Shown here: positions 35,750 to 44,272 of the stretch, piece by piece
How the letters are laid out: each line of letters begins with the position of its first letter
How positions within the stretch are numbered: position 1 is the stretch's first letter
Assembly (NCBI RefSeq): GCF_016861975.1
Contig: NZ_BOMB01000004.1
Location: 244,388-308,387, forward strand
Length of the DNA: 64,000 bases
Reading direction: 5' to 3'
Source: Actinocatenispora rupis
Lineage (GTDB): Bacteria > Actinomycetota > Actinomycetes > Mycobacteriales > Micromonosporaceae
Position numbers and translations under genes: made by a program
Notes under the pieces: generated by a model
What the model was told of the DNA's origin: nothing
The model's input: the letters and a program-made list of their open reading frames with translations, nothing else
Database searches by the model: none

Positions 35750-35842
35750 ATGCACCGTCACCGTGTCGGGCAACGGGCGCCACGGGCCCACCGCCCCGCC
35801 GTTCTCCTGTCCGCCCGCCGTCCCGACGGGGTGGCCGGATGA
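35750..35842 (+). CDS. 30-aa upstream ORF coupled to the phosphotransferase
   Basis: ATG 35750 follows GAGAGGAGAAGCCG, the strongest ribosome site in this area. The peptide is rich in Arg, His and Pro and ends with a stop that overlaps the phosphotransferase ATG by 4 bases (ATGA). The phosphotransferase itself has only a weak site, so the small ORF probably feeds ribosomes to it or acts as a leader peptide. Confidence 0.45.
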   Translation: MHRHRVGQRAPRAHRPAVLLSARRPDGVAG

Positions 35843-36804
35843 GCCGGATACGGCCGCTGCCGGACCGGCCGGCGGCCACCGAGTACGACATGCGGCGCGC
35901 CCACGACGCGGCCCGCGCGATCGCGGAGACGGTACTGGGTCGCGATCCCGGCCCGATGACAGCGGCCGACAGCCTGTCGCACTACGTGTACCTGGCGACG
36001 GAGGTCGTGGTGAAGCTGATCGACGCCGACGGCCACGACCGGCTGAACATGGAGACGACACTCGCGCCGCACCTGCCGCCCCGCCTCGGCGCACCGCTGC
36101 TGGCCACCGGACGCCGCCGCCTGGGCACCTGCGAGATCCGCTACGCCTGCTTCACCCGCCTGCCGGGTACCCGTCCGGGCGTCGGCCTGCCCGGCGCCGA
36201 CGCCGCGACCGTACGTCGATGGGCCGAACACGCCGTCCAGCGGCTCGACCAGCTCCACACCTGGACACCCACCGGCACCGCCGAACAGGCCCTACGACAG
36301 GCACCCGTCATCGAGGGATTCACCGGCCGGGCCGCACTGCTCACCCAAATCGAACGCATCCGCGCCGCAGACCACGACGCCCTCATCCCCCGACCACTGA
36401 TCGACGGGCTCGTGGCGATCGCCGACAACGCCCCGCCGTACGCGGCAGCCGACGTCCCGGTCCACGCCGACTGCGACTGGGACAACTGGCTCACCGACGA
36501 GCACGACAACACGGCACTGCTGGACTTCGAACAGGCCCGACTCGGCGTACCGGCCGACGACTGGGTGCTGCTGGCCGTCACCAGCGGGCAACACCTCGCC
36601 CGGATCCTCGACGTCATCGCCGAACGCACGGCAACCCCGCCCGACATTCTTCGCGCCGAATGCGAGATCCGCGACGCCGCCCTCATCGCCCACGATCTCC
36701 ACCGCGCACTCCACCTGCCCGCACTGCCCTCGTGGATCGCAGCCCGTCTGCGCAGCCTCGACGCACTCGTCACCGTACGACGCTGGTGGCGCTGTGCCCC
36801 ATGA
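35839..36804 (+). CDS. Aminoglycoside-phosphotransferase-like kinase
   Basis: 321 aa APH/protein-kinase-like fold. The catalytic loop is VHADCDWDNWL (H-x-D-x4-N) near residue 212, and the metal-binding strand is ALLDFEQARLGVPADDW. EVVVKLIDAD near residue 58 supplies the ATP-binding lysine. The substrate could be a drug, a metabolite or a tRNA-like target; sequence does not decide. It is translationally coupled to a 30-aa upstream ORF. Confidence 0.88.
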   Translation: MSRIRPLPDRPAATEYDMRRAHDAARAIAETVLGRDPGPMTAADSLSHYVYLATEVVVKLIDADGHDRLNMETTLAPHLPPRLGAPLLATGRRRLGTCEIRYACFTRLPGTRPGVGLPGADAATVRRWAEHAVQRLDQLHTWTPTGTAEQALRQAPVIEGFTGRAALLTQIERIRAADHDALIPRPLIDGLVAIADNAPPYAAADVPVHADCDWDNWLTDEHDNTALLDFEQARLGVPADDWVLLAVTSGQHLARILDVIAERTATPPDILRAECEIRDAALIAHDLHRALHLPALPSWIAARLRSLDALVTVRRWWRCAP

Positions 36805-36831
36805 CAGCTGACATATCAGCCCAACGAGCGT

Positions 36832-36863
36832 GGGGCCTGGTAGTTGAGGGGCCTGGTAGTTGA
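36832..36863. repeat. Tandem 16-bp duplication
   Basis: GGGGCCTGGTAGTTGA is repeated twice head to tail and followed by a third partial copy (GGGGCC). It lies between the phosphotransferase stop and the flavin-binding gene and encodes nothing. Confidence 0.9.
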
Positions 36864-37038
36864 GGGGCCCGGTGCGCGCATCTTCCTGGCGCACAACGGA
36901 ATCGACGCCACCGGCGGGCTGCAGGTCGCACTCAACCTCTTGGACTCCAAACGCGTCGCCCCAGCACGCGACCACCGCCCTTGCCCTACGGCAGGTTCCG
37001 GGCAGTCGCTGTGTGGCCGTTGGGCGGATCATGTACTC

Positions 37039-37560
37039 ATGCCGCTGACGAACCCTTGGCTGAGTGGCCCGGCGCCGGATCGCGACCTGCCCCCGGCACA
37101 GCTCGATGAACGCATCCTGAACCTGCTGTCCACGCAGAACATGGCGGTCGTCGCAACCGTCAACGAGGACGGTTCACCCGCGGCGACGCCGGTGCGCTAC
37201 TACAGCCTCGGGTTCGAGGTCTTCTACACGAGCTGGAACGCGTCCCCGAAGTCGAGGAACCTGCGCCGGGATCCGCGCGTGTCGGCCGCGATCTTCGCTC
37301 CGCTGGTGGGTCAGGCCAGCAGCCGGGGCGCCCAGTTGTTCGGCACTGCGCGCACCGTCGAGCGGGCCGCGCCGGAGGCCGACGCGTACTGGGAGGCGTT
37401 CAGGCGGCAGTCGGACCACGTCGAGCGCGGCCGATCCCTGTCGGATCCACCGGACGACCCTCTCACGATCATCACCCCGACCCGGATCGTCTACACCGAA
37501 CACTGGCTACGCCGAAGCGGCTATCGCCCCCGCCAGACGTGGCGGGCGCCCTTGTCCTGA
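37039..37560 (+). CDS. Pyridoxamine-5'-phosphate-oxidase-fold (FMN/F420-binding) protein
   Basis: 173 aa split-barrel flavoprotein. LSTQNMAVVATVNEDGSPAATPV and FEVFYTSWNASPKSRNL are the conserved first strands that bind FMN or F420, and LRRDPRVSAAIFAP follows. Family members are F420-dependent reductases or FMN oxidases. The ATG at 37039 has no Shine-Dalgarno. No pathway context. Confidence 0.88.
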   Translation: MPLTNPWLSGPAPDRDLPPAQLDERILNLLSTQNMAVVATVNEDGSPAATPVRYYSLGFEVFYTSWNASPKSRNLRRDPRVSAAIFAPLVGQASSRGAQLFGTARTVERAAPEADAYWEAFRRQSDHVERGRSLSDPPDDPLTIITPTRIVYTEHWLRRSGYRPRQTWRAPLS

Positions 37561-37595
37561 AGCCTGCCCGCCGTAGCGGTGCGCAGCTGACGCCC

Positions 37596-38630
37596 TCACG
37601 TCGCCCAGTCGACAGCGAAGTGACGGGGCAGGTCGTCCAGCGCGGCGAGCGTCGACTCCAGTTCCGGTGCCTGCTCCGCCAGCGGCTGGCCGTCGACCAG
37701 CGGCGCGGACCGGTAGATCTTGCGGAGGCTGTGGTTGCGTGCCGGGTCATCCGCATCCACGACCCGGATGGTCAGCTCGTGCGGAGCGAAGCGCAGCCGG
37801 TGCGTCTCGGCTGCCGTCTCGGGGTGTGCCAGCAGCTGCAACCACAACTCGTCGTCGGTGAGCCTGCTCAACGCACCCGGCCCTGCCTCGTCGAGCAGCA
37901 CGGCGGCGAGCCGACGCAACACCGCCGCCGGGGCCACGTTGTCCCACGACACATGCGAGTACGCCTCGGCCCGCACCAACGTGACCAGCTCAGCGGCGGT
38001 CCCCAGGTCAGTGTCCAGGACACCGCCGGTTGGCCGGACCCCAGCACGAATGGTGCCGGGGTCGACGGACAGCCAGCCGTTGGCGCGGCCGCTGCGAACG
38101 TACGAGTCGAGGTGGTCGATGCTGAGTTGGCCGACGGAACCCACCAGAGGTGACCGCGTCGCACCGGTCAGCACGTCAGCCACCGCCGCGGCGTTCACGC
38201 CGTGCCGGGTCAGCAGACCCGCCACCTCACCGAGCCGTTCCCGCCCGATGGTGTGGTGGTCCAGACCGGCGAGCCCTTCCAGGGTGTGGCTGAGCGGAAG
38301 GTGCCCCACATCGTGCAGCAACGCGGCAATCCGTAGCTCGGTTGCGTCCGGCAGCCAGTGCGCAACCAGGCTGAACACGCCGAGAGTGTGCTCCAGCCTG
38401 CTGTAGGTCTGCGTTGTCGCAACCCGCGCCGCGCCCGCATGGGCGACGAAGTGCAGCCGGCGTAGCAGCGGGGTCGCCAACAGGTCCCGTTCGACACGCG
38501 TCAGCTCGATTGTAGTCCCCCACAACGGATCGGCGTACCACCCGGACACACCAACCGTGCTGCCTGGCAGCGGCGCGCCCACCCGATCGGGCCAGCCGCC
38601 GATGGGCGGCCGCACATCCTTCTCCGACAT
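37596..38630 (-). CDS. HD-domain phosphohydrolase
   Basis: 344 aa. The HD metal ligands are complete: H81 in SRLEHTLGVF, H106-D107 in ALLHDVGHLPLSH and an aspartate in LSIDHLDSYV near residue 174. The layout resembles dGTPase/SAMHD1-like and YdhJ-type HD proteins. Start 38630 (MSEKDVRP) follows GGAGTTGAG; the frame stays open upstream to 39056 but that part looks non-coding. It may hydrolyse a nucleotide. No toxin or defence partner is adjacent. Confidence 0.9.
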   Translation of the reverse strand: MSEKDVRPPIGGWPDRVGAPLPGSTVGVSGWYADPLWGTTIELTRVERDLLATPLLRRLHFVAHAGAARVATTQTYSRLEHTLGVFSLVAHWLPDATELRIAALLHDVGHLPLSHTLEGLAGLDHHTIGRERLGEVAGLLTRHGVNAAAVADVLTGATRSPLVGSVGQLSIDHLDSYVRSGRANGWLSVDPGTIRAGVRPTGGVLDTDLGTAAELVTLVRAEAYSHVSWDNVAPAAVLRRLAAVLLDEAGPGALSRLTDDELWLQLLAHPETAAETHRLRFAPHELTIRVVDADDPARNHSLRKIYRSAPLVDGQPLAEQAPELESTLAALDDLPRHFAVDWAT

Positions 38631-39022
38631 CTCAACTCCGCCAGATCGCGCCAACGACAACCAACCCACAGCCGTTGATGGTCGGCTTGACGGTGGCCTG
38701 CTGAAAGATTCAGGCATCGTGAAGGATCTCATGCAGCCCGGGCCGCCTTTTACTACAACGCACTGGGGCCTCGGGGCTCTCAGAGGTCGTCGCCACCTTC
38801 TCTGCCGCCGAGGCTCCTGTCTGGCGGCTGAGCCGAAGACGAACAGGCCGACAACGGCGTCGTCGTGCTCCGCACGCGTGTAGACCTGGTCGGCCTCGGG
38901 GCCGCAACCAGCGGCGTGGCCCCCCGATCCTGCCGACAGGACCAGCAGCACGCCGGGAAAAGTTGGATGAGCGACCGCATCGAGGAACGGGCGGCCGGCG
39001 TCGCACCCGTACTCGATCGGCG
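38631..39022. other. Intergenic, possible gene remnant
   Basis: The minus strand has an open frame with sequence such as RPFLDAVAHPTFPGVLLVL and DDAVVGLFVFGS, which looks protein-like and might be the remains of a hypothetical gene, but it has no start signal and no stop before the HD gene. Nothing else is seen. Confidence 0.3.
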
Positions 39023-39907
39023 TCACGCCAGAAACTCTCGCACCGCCGCGATCCACTGGTCTGGTTGGTCGATGTGAGCCATGTGGCCCGCCTGCTCCAG
39101 CACAACTGCTCGGGCAGAAGGGATGTGCTTCGCGGCCTGCTCCGCCAACGCGGCCGGGAAGGTCATGTCCTGCCGGCCGTGCAGCAGCAGGATCGGTATC
39201 CCCAGCGCCGCGAGCCGATCCACGGCGTCATCGGGCAGCACTGTGGACAGCAGGCCGGCTTGATACGGCCGCATCCACTCCCCGGAGAAGGCCACACCCT
39301 CCAGCCGATGCAGATACTCGTCCAGCTTGTCAGGCCGCCACACGTTGGCCGGCGCAGAACTCCACGCCCACGCCCGGGTCAACTCGACGCCCGCCACACC
39401 CTCCGCGTTCGCAAGACGGGCACCGGCTTCATGCCGCCGATCGCGTTCCTGCCATCCGTCGAAGGCGTCCGGCGGGACCGGCACCACGTTGCTGGAGGCA
39501 ACCACCAGCCGCCGCACCCGCTCCGGCGCAGCCAACGCCACCCGCTGCGCGATCTTCCCGCCCGTGGAAAACCCCACCACGTCAACAGTCTTGACCTGCC
39601 TGGCATCCAACAGGGCCAACAGATCCGCCACCACCAGGTCCCACGAGTACTGCTCGTCGGCCAACCCTCGCGTCGACCTGCCGCAACCCCGAAGATCGGG
39701 CAACACCACCCGACACTCGCCACCCAGCTCGACCAGCGGTTGACGAAGGTACGACCCGTCCCAGTCCGGGCCGCCATGAACCACCAGCACAGTGCGCTCC
39801 GCGGGCCCGGCCGTCTCAGCCACGAACAAGTCCACCACCGGATCGGCACATACCCGAACGACACCCTCACCGAACATCGCGCAAGTCTGCCAGCCGCCGA
39901 GCTGCAT
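39023..39907 (-). CDS. Alpha/beta hydrolase, proline-iminopeptidase-like
   Basis: 294 aa. VVHGGPDWDGSYLRQPL carries the HGGP oxyanion motif typical of prolyl aminopeptidase-like hydrolases. DVVGFSTGGKIAQRVAL holds the nucleophile (G-F-S-T-G-G) and LEQAGHMAHIDQPDQW the histidine. Start 39907 lacks a Shine-Dalgarno; ATG 39877 is an alternative. Downstream of it (on the strand) lies the HD gene region, but no operon link is evident. Confidence 0.9.
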   Translation of the reverse strand: MQLGGWQTCAMFGEGVVRVCADPVVDLFVAETAGPAERTVLVVHGGPDWDGSYLRQPLVELGGECRVVLPDLRGCGRSTRGLADEQYSWDLVVADLLALLDARQVKTVDVVGFSTGGKIAQRVALAAPERVRRLVVASSNVVPVPPDAFDGWQERDRRHEAGARLANAEGVAGVELTRAWAWSSAPANVWRPDKLDEYLHRLEGVAFSGEWMRPYQAGLLSTVLPDDAVDRLAALGIPILLLHGRQDMTFPAALAEQAAKHIPSARAVVLEQAGHMAHIDQPDQWIAAVREFLA

Positions 39908-40022
39908 GCGAACCCATAGCGCCCATCAACCGATCACGGGCTCAACCAAGGAACGCTTCCCAGACACGCAGCCGTCCTGCCGCAGGACCAGAACCGACAA
40001 CCGTTCGAGCGGATGCCGACGA

Positions 40023-40164
40023 TGAAGGTCGTGCTCACCGTCGAGGACCACGACGCCGTCGGCACGACCGGCCTGCCCGCCGCCTCAGCTGTCGCACGCA
40101 CCACCCCACCGACCCTGCGGAACCGGCAGGCCGCACGCTGACGCGACGCGCCTCGCGAACCGTG
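40023..40164 (+). pseudogene. Duplicated 3' end of a lipoprotein gene
   Basis: These 142 bases match 53801-53942, the last 40 codons of the lipoprotein gene plus about 23 bases downstream, with about five or six differences by eye. The conserved frame reads LKVVLTVEDHDAVGTTG-like sequence to the same stop. The rest of the gene is absent. It is a displaced gene tail 13.8 kb away from its parent, evidence for a past duplication or recombination. Confidence 0.85.
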
Positions 40165-40212
40165 GCCCACCACCATCGAGTACGTCAGCGCCATGCGAAA
40201 CGGCCGTAGGTG

Positions 40213-40578
40213 TCAGTCACGGTACGGAAAGTCGATCGCGAGTCGGCGTCCCAGATAGTCCAGCAGGGAGCTGACCTCCGGTACCTCCGGATCATCGGTC
40301 AGCCCGGCGGGTTCGAACCGCGTGCCTTGCAGGTGCTGGGCGATCAGGTCCAACGGCGTGCCGTACTGCAGGGCGAGGGACGTCACGATCGACAACGCCT
40401 CCGCCAACCCGGACAGGGTGGATCCCTGCTTGCCGATCCGCAGGAAGATCTCGCCGAGCTGGCCGTCGTCCTGGGTTCCGGTGGTCAGGGTGCCTTCGGC
40501 GCCACCGATCACGAACTGTCGCGTCTGCGAGACGCGTTCCCGCGGAACCCGTCGCCGTACCGCCTCCGTCGCCGCCAT
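40213..40578 (-). CDS. Stand-alone TSCPD-domain protein (ribonucleotide-reductase C-terminal type)
   Basis: 121 aa. FVIGGAEGTLTTGTQDDGQLGE, IFLRIGKQGSTLSGLAEALS and TRFEPAGLTDDPEV are the TSCPD domain normally found at the C-terminus of B12-dependent class II ribonucleotide reductases; the T-S-C-P-D string itself is absent. No reductase catalytic domain is encoded nearby. ATG 40578 is preceded by GGGTGGGAG. The domain may bind nucleic acid or regulate the chromosomal reductase in trans. It is not truncated by an obvious mutation: it has a proper start and stop. Confidence 0.85.
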   Translation of the reverse strand: MAATEAVRRRVPRERVSQTRQFVIGGAEGTLTTGTQDDGQLGEIFLRIGKQGSTLSGLAEALSIVTSLALQYGTPLDLIAQHLQGTRFEPAGLTDDPEVPEVSSLLDYLGRRLAIDFPYRD

Positions 40579-40726
40579 CGCACACTCCCACCCAATATCT
40601 AGACCAAAGGTCAAGTCCAGACACTACATGTCGTGTCGGCGACGACAACGTCAACGGGCACGGACGCGCCGCGTTTCGGGTCGACGCGGAGCCCCAGCGG
40701 GAGGGTGGCTGCCGTCGTCGCCGGGA

Positions 40727-41209
40727 TCACGGCGTGGCGGACGTGGGCGGCGTGTCGGCGGTTTCGAGTGCAACGACCTGTTCCAGGGCGCGGCGCAGTA
40801 CGGCGACGTCGTCCTTGCCGAGAAGACGTGACCATCGCCGTTCGACGTCGGCGAGTATCCGGGCGGCGGCGGACTGGGCCAACCTGCCCTGGTCGGTGAG
40901 TCGGATGATCTTCGCGCGGCGGTCGGCCTTGTCGACGATCCGTTCGACGTAACCGTGGTCTTCGAGTTCGCCGACGAGTTCGCTGATGGCCTGTTTGGTG
41001 AGGCCGGAGCGTTCGGCGAGCGTGGTCAGCCGCGAGCCTTCGTCGTCGATGAACCGGAAGACCGAGCCGTGGACGTACCGGATCCCGTCGAAGCCCTCGT
41101 CGGCGAGTCGCTGGTGGAGTCCGCCCATGGCGATGTCCCTGACCTGCGTGAGCAGGGCGGGCAGCGGCACCGTGGGCTGGCGTTTCCGCGGTCCGGAACG
41201 GGTCGTCAT
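40727..41209 (-). CDS. MarR-family regulator
   Basis: 160 aa. LTTLAERSGLTKQAISELVGEL is the recognition helix and VERIVDKADRRAKIIRLTDQG the wing, both standard MarR. ATG 41209 is divergent from the esterase operon at 41323, and the gap holds a perfect 13-bp palindrome plus related half-sites. Probable repressor of that operon. Confidence 0.93.
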   Translation of the reverse strand: MTTRSGPRKRQPTVPLPALLTQVRDIAMGGLHQRLADEGFDGIRYVHGSVFRFIDDEGSRLTTLAERSGLTKQAISELVGELEDHGYVERIVDKADRRAKIIRLTDQGRLAQSAAARILADVERRWSRLLGKDDVAVLRRALEQVVALETADTPPTSATP

Positions 41210-41237
41210 CGTCGTGCGGCCTCCCTCCGACTAGTTC

Positions 41238-41293
41238 GTCAGGCGACTTGACAATACCAGGCGGCACGGTAGTAAGGTTGCCTGACTGTCAGG
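41238..41293. promoter_or_regulatory. Promoter and MarR operators of the esterase operon
   Basis: CCTGAC-T-GTCAGG (41281-41293) is a perfect palindrome. A GTCAGG half-site also occurs at 41238. Between them TTGACA (41247-41252) and an AT-richer TAGTAA some 16 bases on form a promoter for the plus-strand operon, so a bound repressor would flank and cover it. Confidence 0.65.
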
Positions 41294-41322
41294 GAGCTTG
41301 ACTAATTGTCGTGGAGGACGAG

Positions 41323-42171
41323 ATGCCACACGTTGCCGAGCAGCGCACGCAGTACGCGGGGCTGTTCACCCGACCCCTACCCGCGGACATCGACCCGTCG
41401 ACGACGACCCTCGGCGGACGACCGGCACTGGAACTGCGACCGGCGACGCCCGACCCCGCCGGCGAGGACCTGCTCCTGTACTTCCACGGCGGCGGCTTCG
41501 TCGTCGGGTCGGCGCGCGCCACCGCCCACCTGCCCGCAACGCTGCTGCGCCACCTGTACGGCCGGGCGGTCTCGCTCGACTACCGGCTCGCGCCCGAGTA
41601 CGCGTTCCCGGCCGCGCCCGACGACTGCCTCGCCGCGTACCGCGAGCTGCTGGACTCCGGCGTCGACCCGCGCCGGCTGGTACTCGCGGGCGACTCGGCC
41701 GGCGCGGCGCTGGCCGTCGTCACCATGGCCCGCGCCCGGGACGCGGGACTGCCGATGCCCGCCGCGGCCGTCCTGTTCTCACCGGTGGCCGACCTGACCC
41801 TCAGCGGCGCCAGCGTACGGATCAAGGACGGCACGGACCCGTTCTTCACCCCGACCGATCTCCGGTGGCTCTACGACCAGTACCTCAGCGGCGCTGACGC
41901 CGCGGCACCCGGCGCGAGCCCGGTCTTCGCCGACCTCACCGGACTACCACCCCTGCTCATCCAGGCCGGCTCCAGCGAACTCCTGCTCGACGACGCCGTA
42001 CGCCTGGCCGGACGCGCCGCGGCCGACGAAGTACCGGTGACGCTGGAGGTGGCGCCGCGCCAACCGCACGTGTACCAGCTCGACACCGCGTCGGCGACGG
42101 CGGCGGCAGCACTGGACCGCGCCGGCCGGTTCCTGGCCGCCCGCCTCCACGACGGGCAGGAGGCGGCATGA
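41323..42171 (+). CDS. Hormone-sensitive-lipase-type alpha/beta hydrolase
   Basis: 282 aa. HGGGFVVGSA (about residues 53-62) is the HSL oxyanion motif and LAGDSAGAALAV the nucleophile elbow. PLLIQAGSSELLLDDA supplies the acid and QPHVYQL the histidine, so the triad is complete. ATG 41323 has GGAGGACGAG upstream; ATG 41311 is weaker. It starts a three-gene operon with the FAD oxidase (4-bp overlap) and a DUF4267 protein. Likely de-esterifies a substrate that the oxidase then oxidises. Confidence 0.93.
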   Translation: MPHVAEQRTQYAGLFTRPLPADIDPSTTTLGGRPALELRPATPDPAGEDLLLYFHGGGFVVGSARATAHLPATLLRHLYGRAVSLDYRLAPEYAFPAAPDDCLAAYRELLDSGVDPRRLVLAGDSAGAALAVVTMARARDAGLPMPAAAVLFSPVADLTLSGASVRIKDGTDPFFTPTDLRWLYDQYLSGADAAAPGASPVFADLTGLPPLLIQAGSSELLLDDAVRLAGRAAADEVPVTLEVAPRQPHVYQLDTASATAAAALDRAGRFLAARLHDGQEAA

Positions 42172-43529
42172 ACCAGCTCGCCGATCACGTCACGGGGCCG
42201 GTACTCGCACCCCACGACGAGCGGTACGACGCGGAACGTACCGGTTGGCAGATCGCCCGCCGGCACCGTCCCGACCTGGTGGTGGGCGCCGTCCGGCCCG
42301 CCGACGTGCAGGCCGCGGTGACGTACGCGAGCGCGCGCGGGCTGCCGGTGGCGGTGCAGGGCACCGGGCACGCCGCGGCCGCCGTCGCCGGCACCAGCGG
42401 AGTACTGATCACCACGGCGCGGATGAGCGCCGTACGGGTGGACGCCGACGCGGGCACCGCCCGAGTGGCCGCGGGTACGCGGTGGGATCAGGTGGTCCGC
42501 GCGGCGGCGCCGGCCGGGCTGGCACCACTGTCCGGCTCGGCCCCGCACGTCGGCGCGGTCTCCTACACGCTCGGCGGCGGCCTCGGCCTGCTGTCCCGGA
42601 CCTTCGGCTACGCCGCCGACCACGTACGCGGGCTCGACGTCGTCACCGCGGACGGCCGCCTGCGACACGTCGGCCCGGACCGTGAGCCGGACCTGTTCTG
42701 GGCCCTGCGCGGCGGGCGGGACAACTTCGGCGTGGTGACCGCGATGGAGATCGACCTGATGCCCGTCACCACGGTGTACGGCGGCGCGCTCGTCTTCCCC
42801 GTCGAGACGGCCGCCGACGTGTTCGGCACGTACCTGCGCTGGGCGGCCACCGTGCCGGACGCGATGAACTCCTCGATCGCGCTGATCGCCCTGCCGAACT
42901 CCCCCGCGATCCCGGCGCCGTTGCGCGGGCGGCGCAGCGTCCACGTCCGCATCGCCTGTACGGTCGGCGATCCCGCCGCCGGCGAGCGCCTGGTGGCACC
43001 GTTACGAGCGCTCGGCCCGAGCATCGACACCCTCGGCGCGCTCGCGTACCAGGACGCGGGATCGATCCACGACGAGCCCGCCGAACCGGCCGCGGTCGAA
43101 TCGGACACGGCGCTGCTCGGCGACCTCGACGACCACGCCGTGCGGGCGATCCTCGACCGGATCAGCCTGGACGCGGCCGTACCGCACGTCGTGGAGCTGC
43201 GCCAGCTCGGCGGCCGGCTCGCCCACCAACCCGCCGTGGCCAACGCGGTCGGCAACCGCGACGCGCGGTACCTGCTGAACCTGGTGTCCCGGCTGGCAGG
43301 CACCGACACCGGACCGGCCCGGTCGGCGCACACGGGCCTGCTCGACGCGCTCGCGCCGTGGAGTACCGGCGGGCGGTTCCTCAACTTCATGAACGGCGCG
43401 GACGCCGCCAGCCAGGTGCGCTCCGCCTACAGCGCCGCGGACCACCGGCGACTCACCGGCATCAAGGCAGTCCACGACCCGCAGAACGTCTTCCGGCTCA
43501 ACCACAACATCCCGCCGACCCAGAACTGA
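42168..43529 (+). CDS. FAD-linked oxidase (BBE-type)
   Basis: 453 aa of the vanillyl-alcohol-oxidase/berberine-bridge fold. PADVQAAVTYASARGLPVAVQGTGH holds the FAD-binding start with the histidine used for covalent FAD, SYTLGGGLGLLSRTFGYAADHV is the second FAD block, and the C-terminal NVFRLNHNIPP is the BBE signature. The second covalent-link cysteine is not obvious. Overlaps the esterase stop by 4 bases. It would oxidise an alcohol, sugar or amine with O2. Confidence 0.93.
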   Translation: MNQLADHVTGPVLAPHDERYDAERTGWQIARRHRPDLVVGAVRPADVQAAVTYASARGLPVAVQGTGHAAAAVAGTSGVLITTARMSAVRVDADAGTARVAAGTRWDQVVRAAAPAGLAPLSGSAPHVGAVSYTLGGGLGLLSRTFGYAADHVRGLDVVTADGRLRHVGPDREPDLFWALRGGRDNFGVVTAMEIDLMPVTTVYGGALVFPVETAADVFGTYLRWAATVPDAMNSSIALIALPNSPAIPAPLRGRRSVHVRIACTVGDPAAGERLVAPLRALGPSIDTLGALAYQDAGSIHDEPAEPAAVESDTALLGDLDDHAVRAILDRISLDAAVPHVVELRQLGGRLAHQPAVANAVGNRDARYLLNLVSRLAGTDTGPARSAHTGLLDALAPWSTGGRFLNFMNGADAASQVRSAYSAADHRRLTGIKAVHDPQNVFRLNHNIPPTQN

Positions 43530-43540
43530 GGGGCCAACTC

Positions 43541-43918
43541 ATGCTCGCCACCATCGCCACCATCCTCGCCGTACTCGTCGGCGCGGCCGTCATCGTCATG
43601 GGCACCGTCCCCTTCTGGGCGCCGCGGGCCGCGGCCGGGTTCGGCATCCCCGACACGCCGGTCGACGACCGGACCTTCCGCGCCTGGCTGACGGTCAAGG
43701 GCATGCGCGACATCGGCCTGGGCGTTCTCCTGCTCGTGGTACTGATCGCCGGGACACCCCACCTGCTGGGCTGGGTACTCCTGGCCGCCGCCGTCATACC
43801 CGCCGGCGATGCCGTGATCGTCCTGCGCAGCAACGGACCCAGGACCACCGCCTACGGCGTCCACGCCGCCACCGCGGCGGTGATGCTGGCGATCAGCACG
43901 CTCCTGCTCATCACGTAA
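43541..43918 (+). CDS. DUF4267 membrane protein
   Basis: 125 aa with four hydrophobic segments (about residues 5-22, 58-76, 80-98 and 106-124). FWAPRAAAGFGIPDTPVDDRTF and VKGMRDIGLGVLLLV are the landmarks of the DUF4267 family of small membrane proteins. ATG 43541 follows GAGGGGCC and lies 11 bases after the oxidase stop, so it belongs to the MarR-controlled operon. Function unknown. Confidence 0.88.
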   Translation: MLATIATILAVLVGAAVIVMGTVPFWAPRAAAGFGIPDTPVDDRTFRAWLTVKGMRDIGLGVLLLVVLIAGTPHLLGWVLLAAAVIPAGDAVIVLRSNGPRTTAYGVHAATAAVMLAISTLLLIT

Positions 43919-44272
43919 CGGGCCACGGCGAGTCGCTGGTACTGGCCGAGGTCGGCTGCGGGTGCCACCGGCGGCCTGCCGGGTTCCGCTACCCGGCCGG
44001 GCACACGGACCGGAAACGTTGTCCCGTCACAATGTTGGGTGCTGACAGGCGGAGGGGTCACGCGGGCGGTGAGTCGTTCACGCGATCACCGTCAGACCGC
44101 GCATCGGCGCGACGCCACGGGTGGAGTACCAGAAACCGGCAGTCGCGAAGGATCCGCAAGGACGGGCCGATGTACACCGCGATCCACTGCGGCTGGCCGG
44201 ATCTGATCGTCCGCTGCCCGCCACGGTCAACGAGCCATCCTCCTCGCTGCGCGAGTACGTGGATGGTGTGGT
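43919..44272. other. Intergenic, nothing recognised
   Basis: About 350 bases between convergent genes. Short frames on both strands lack motifs. I see no clear terminator hairpin or repeat. Confidence 0.4.
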
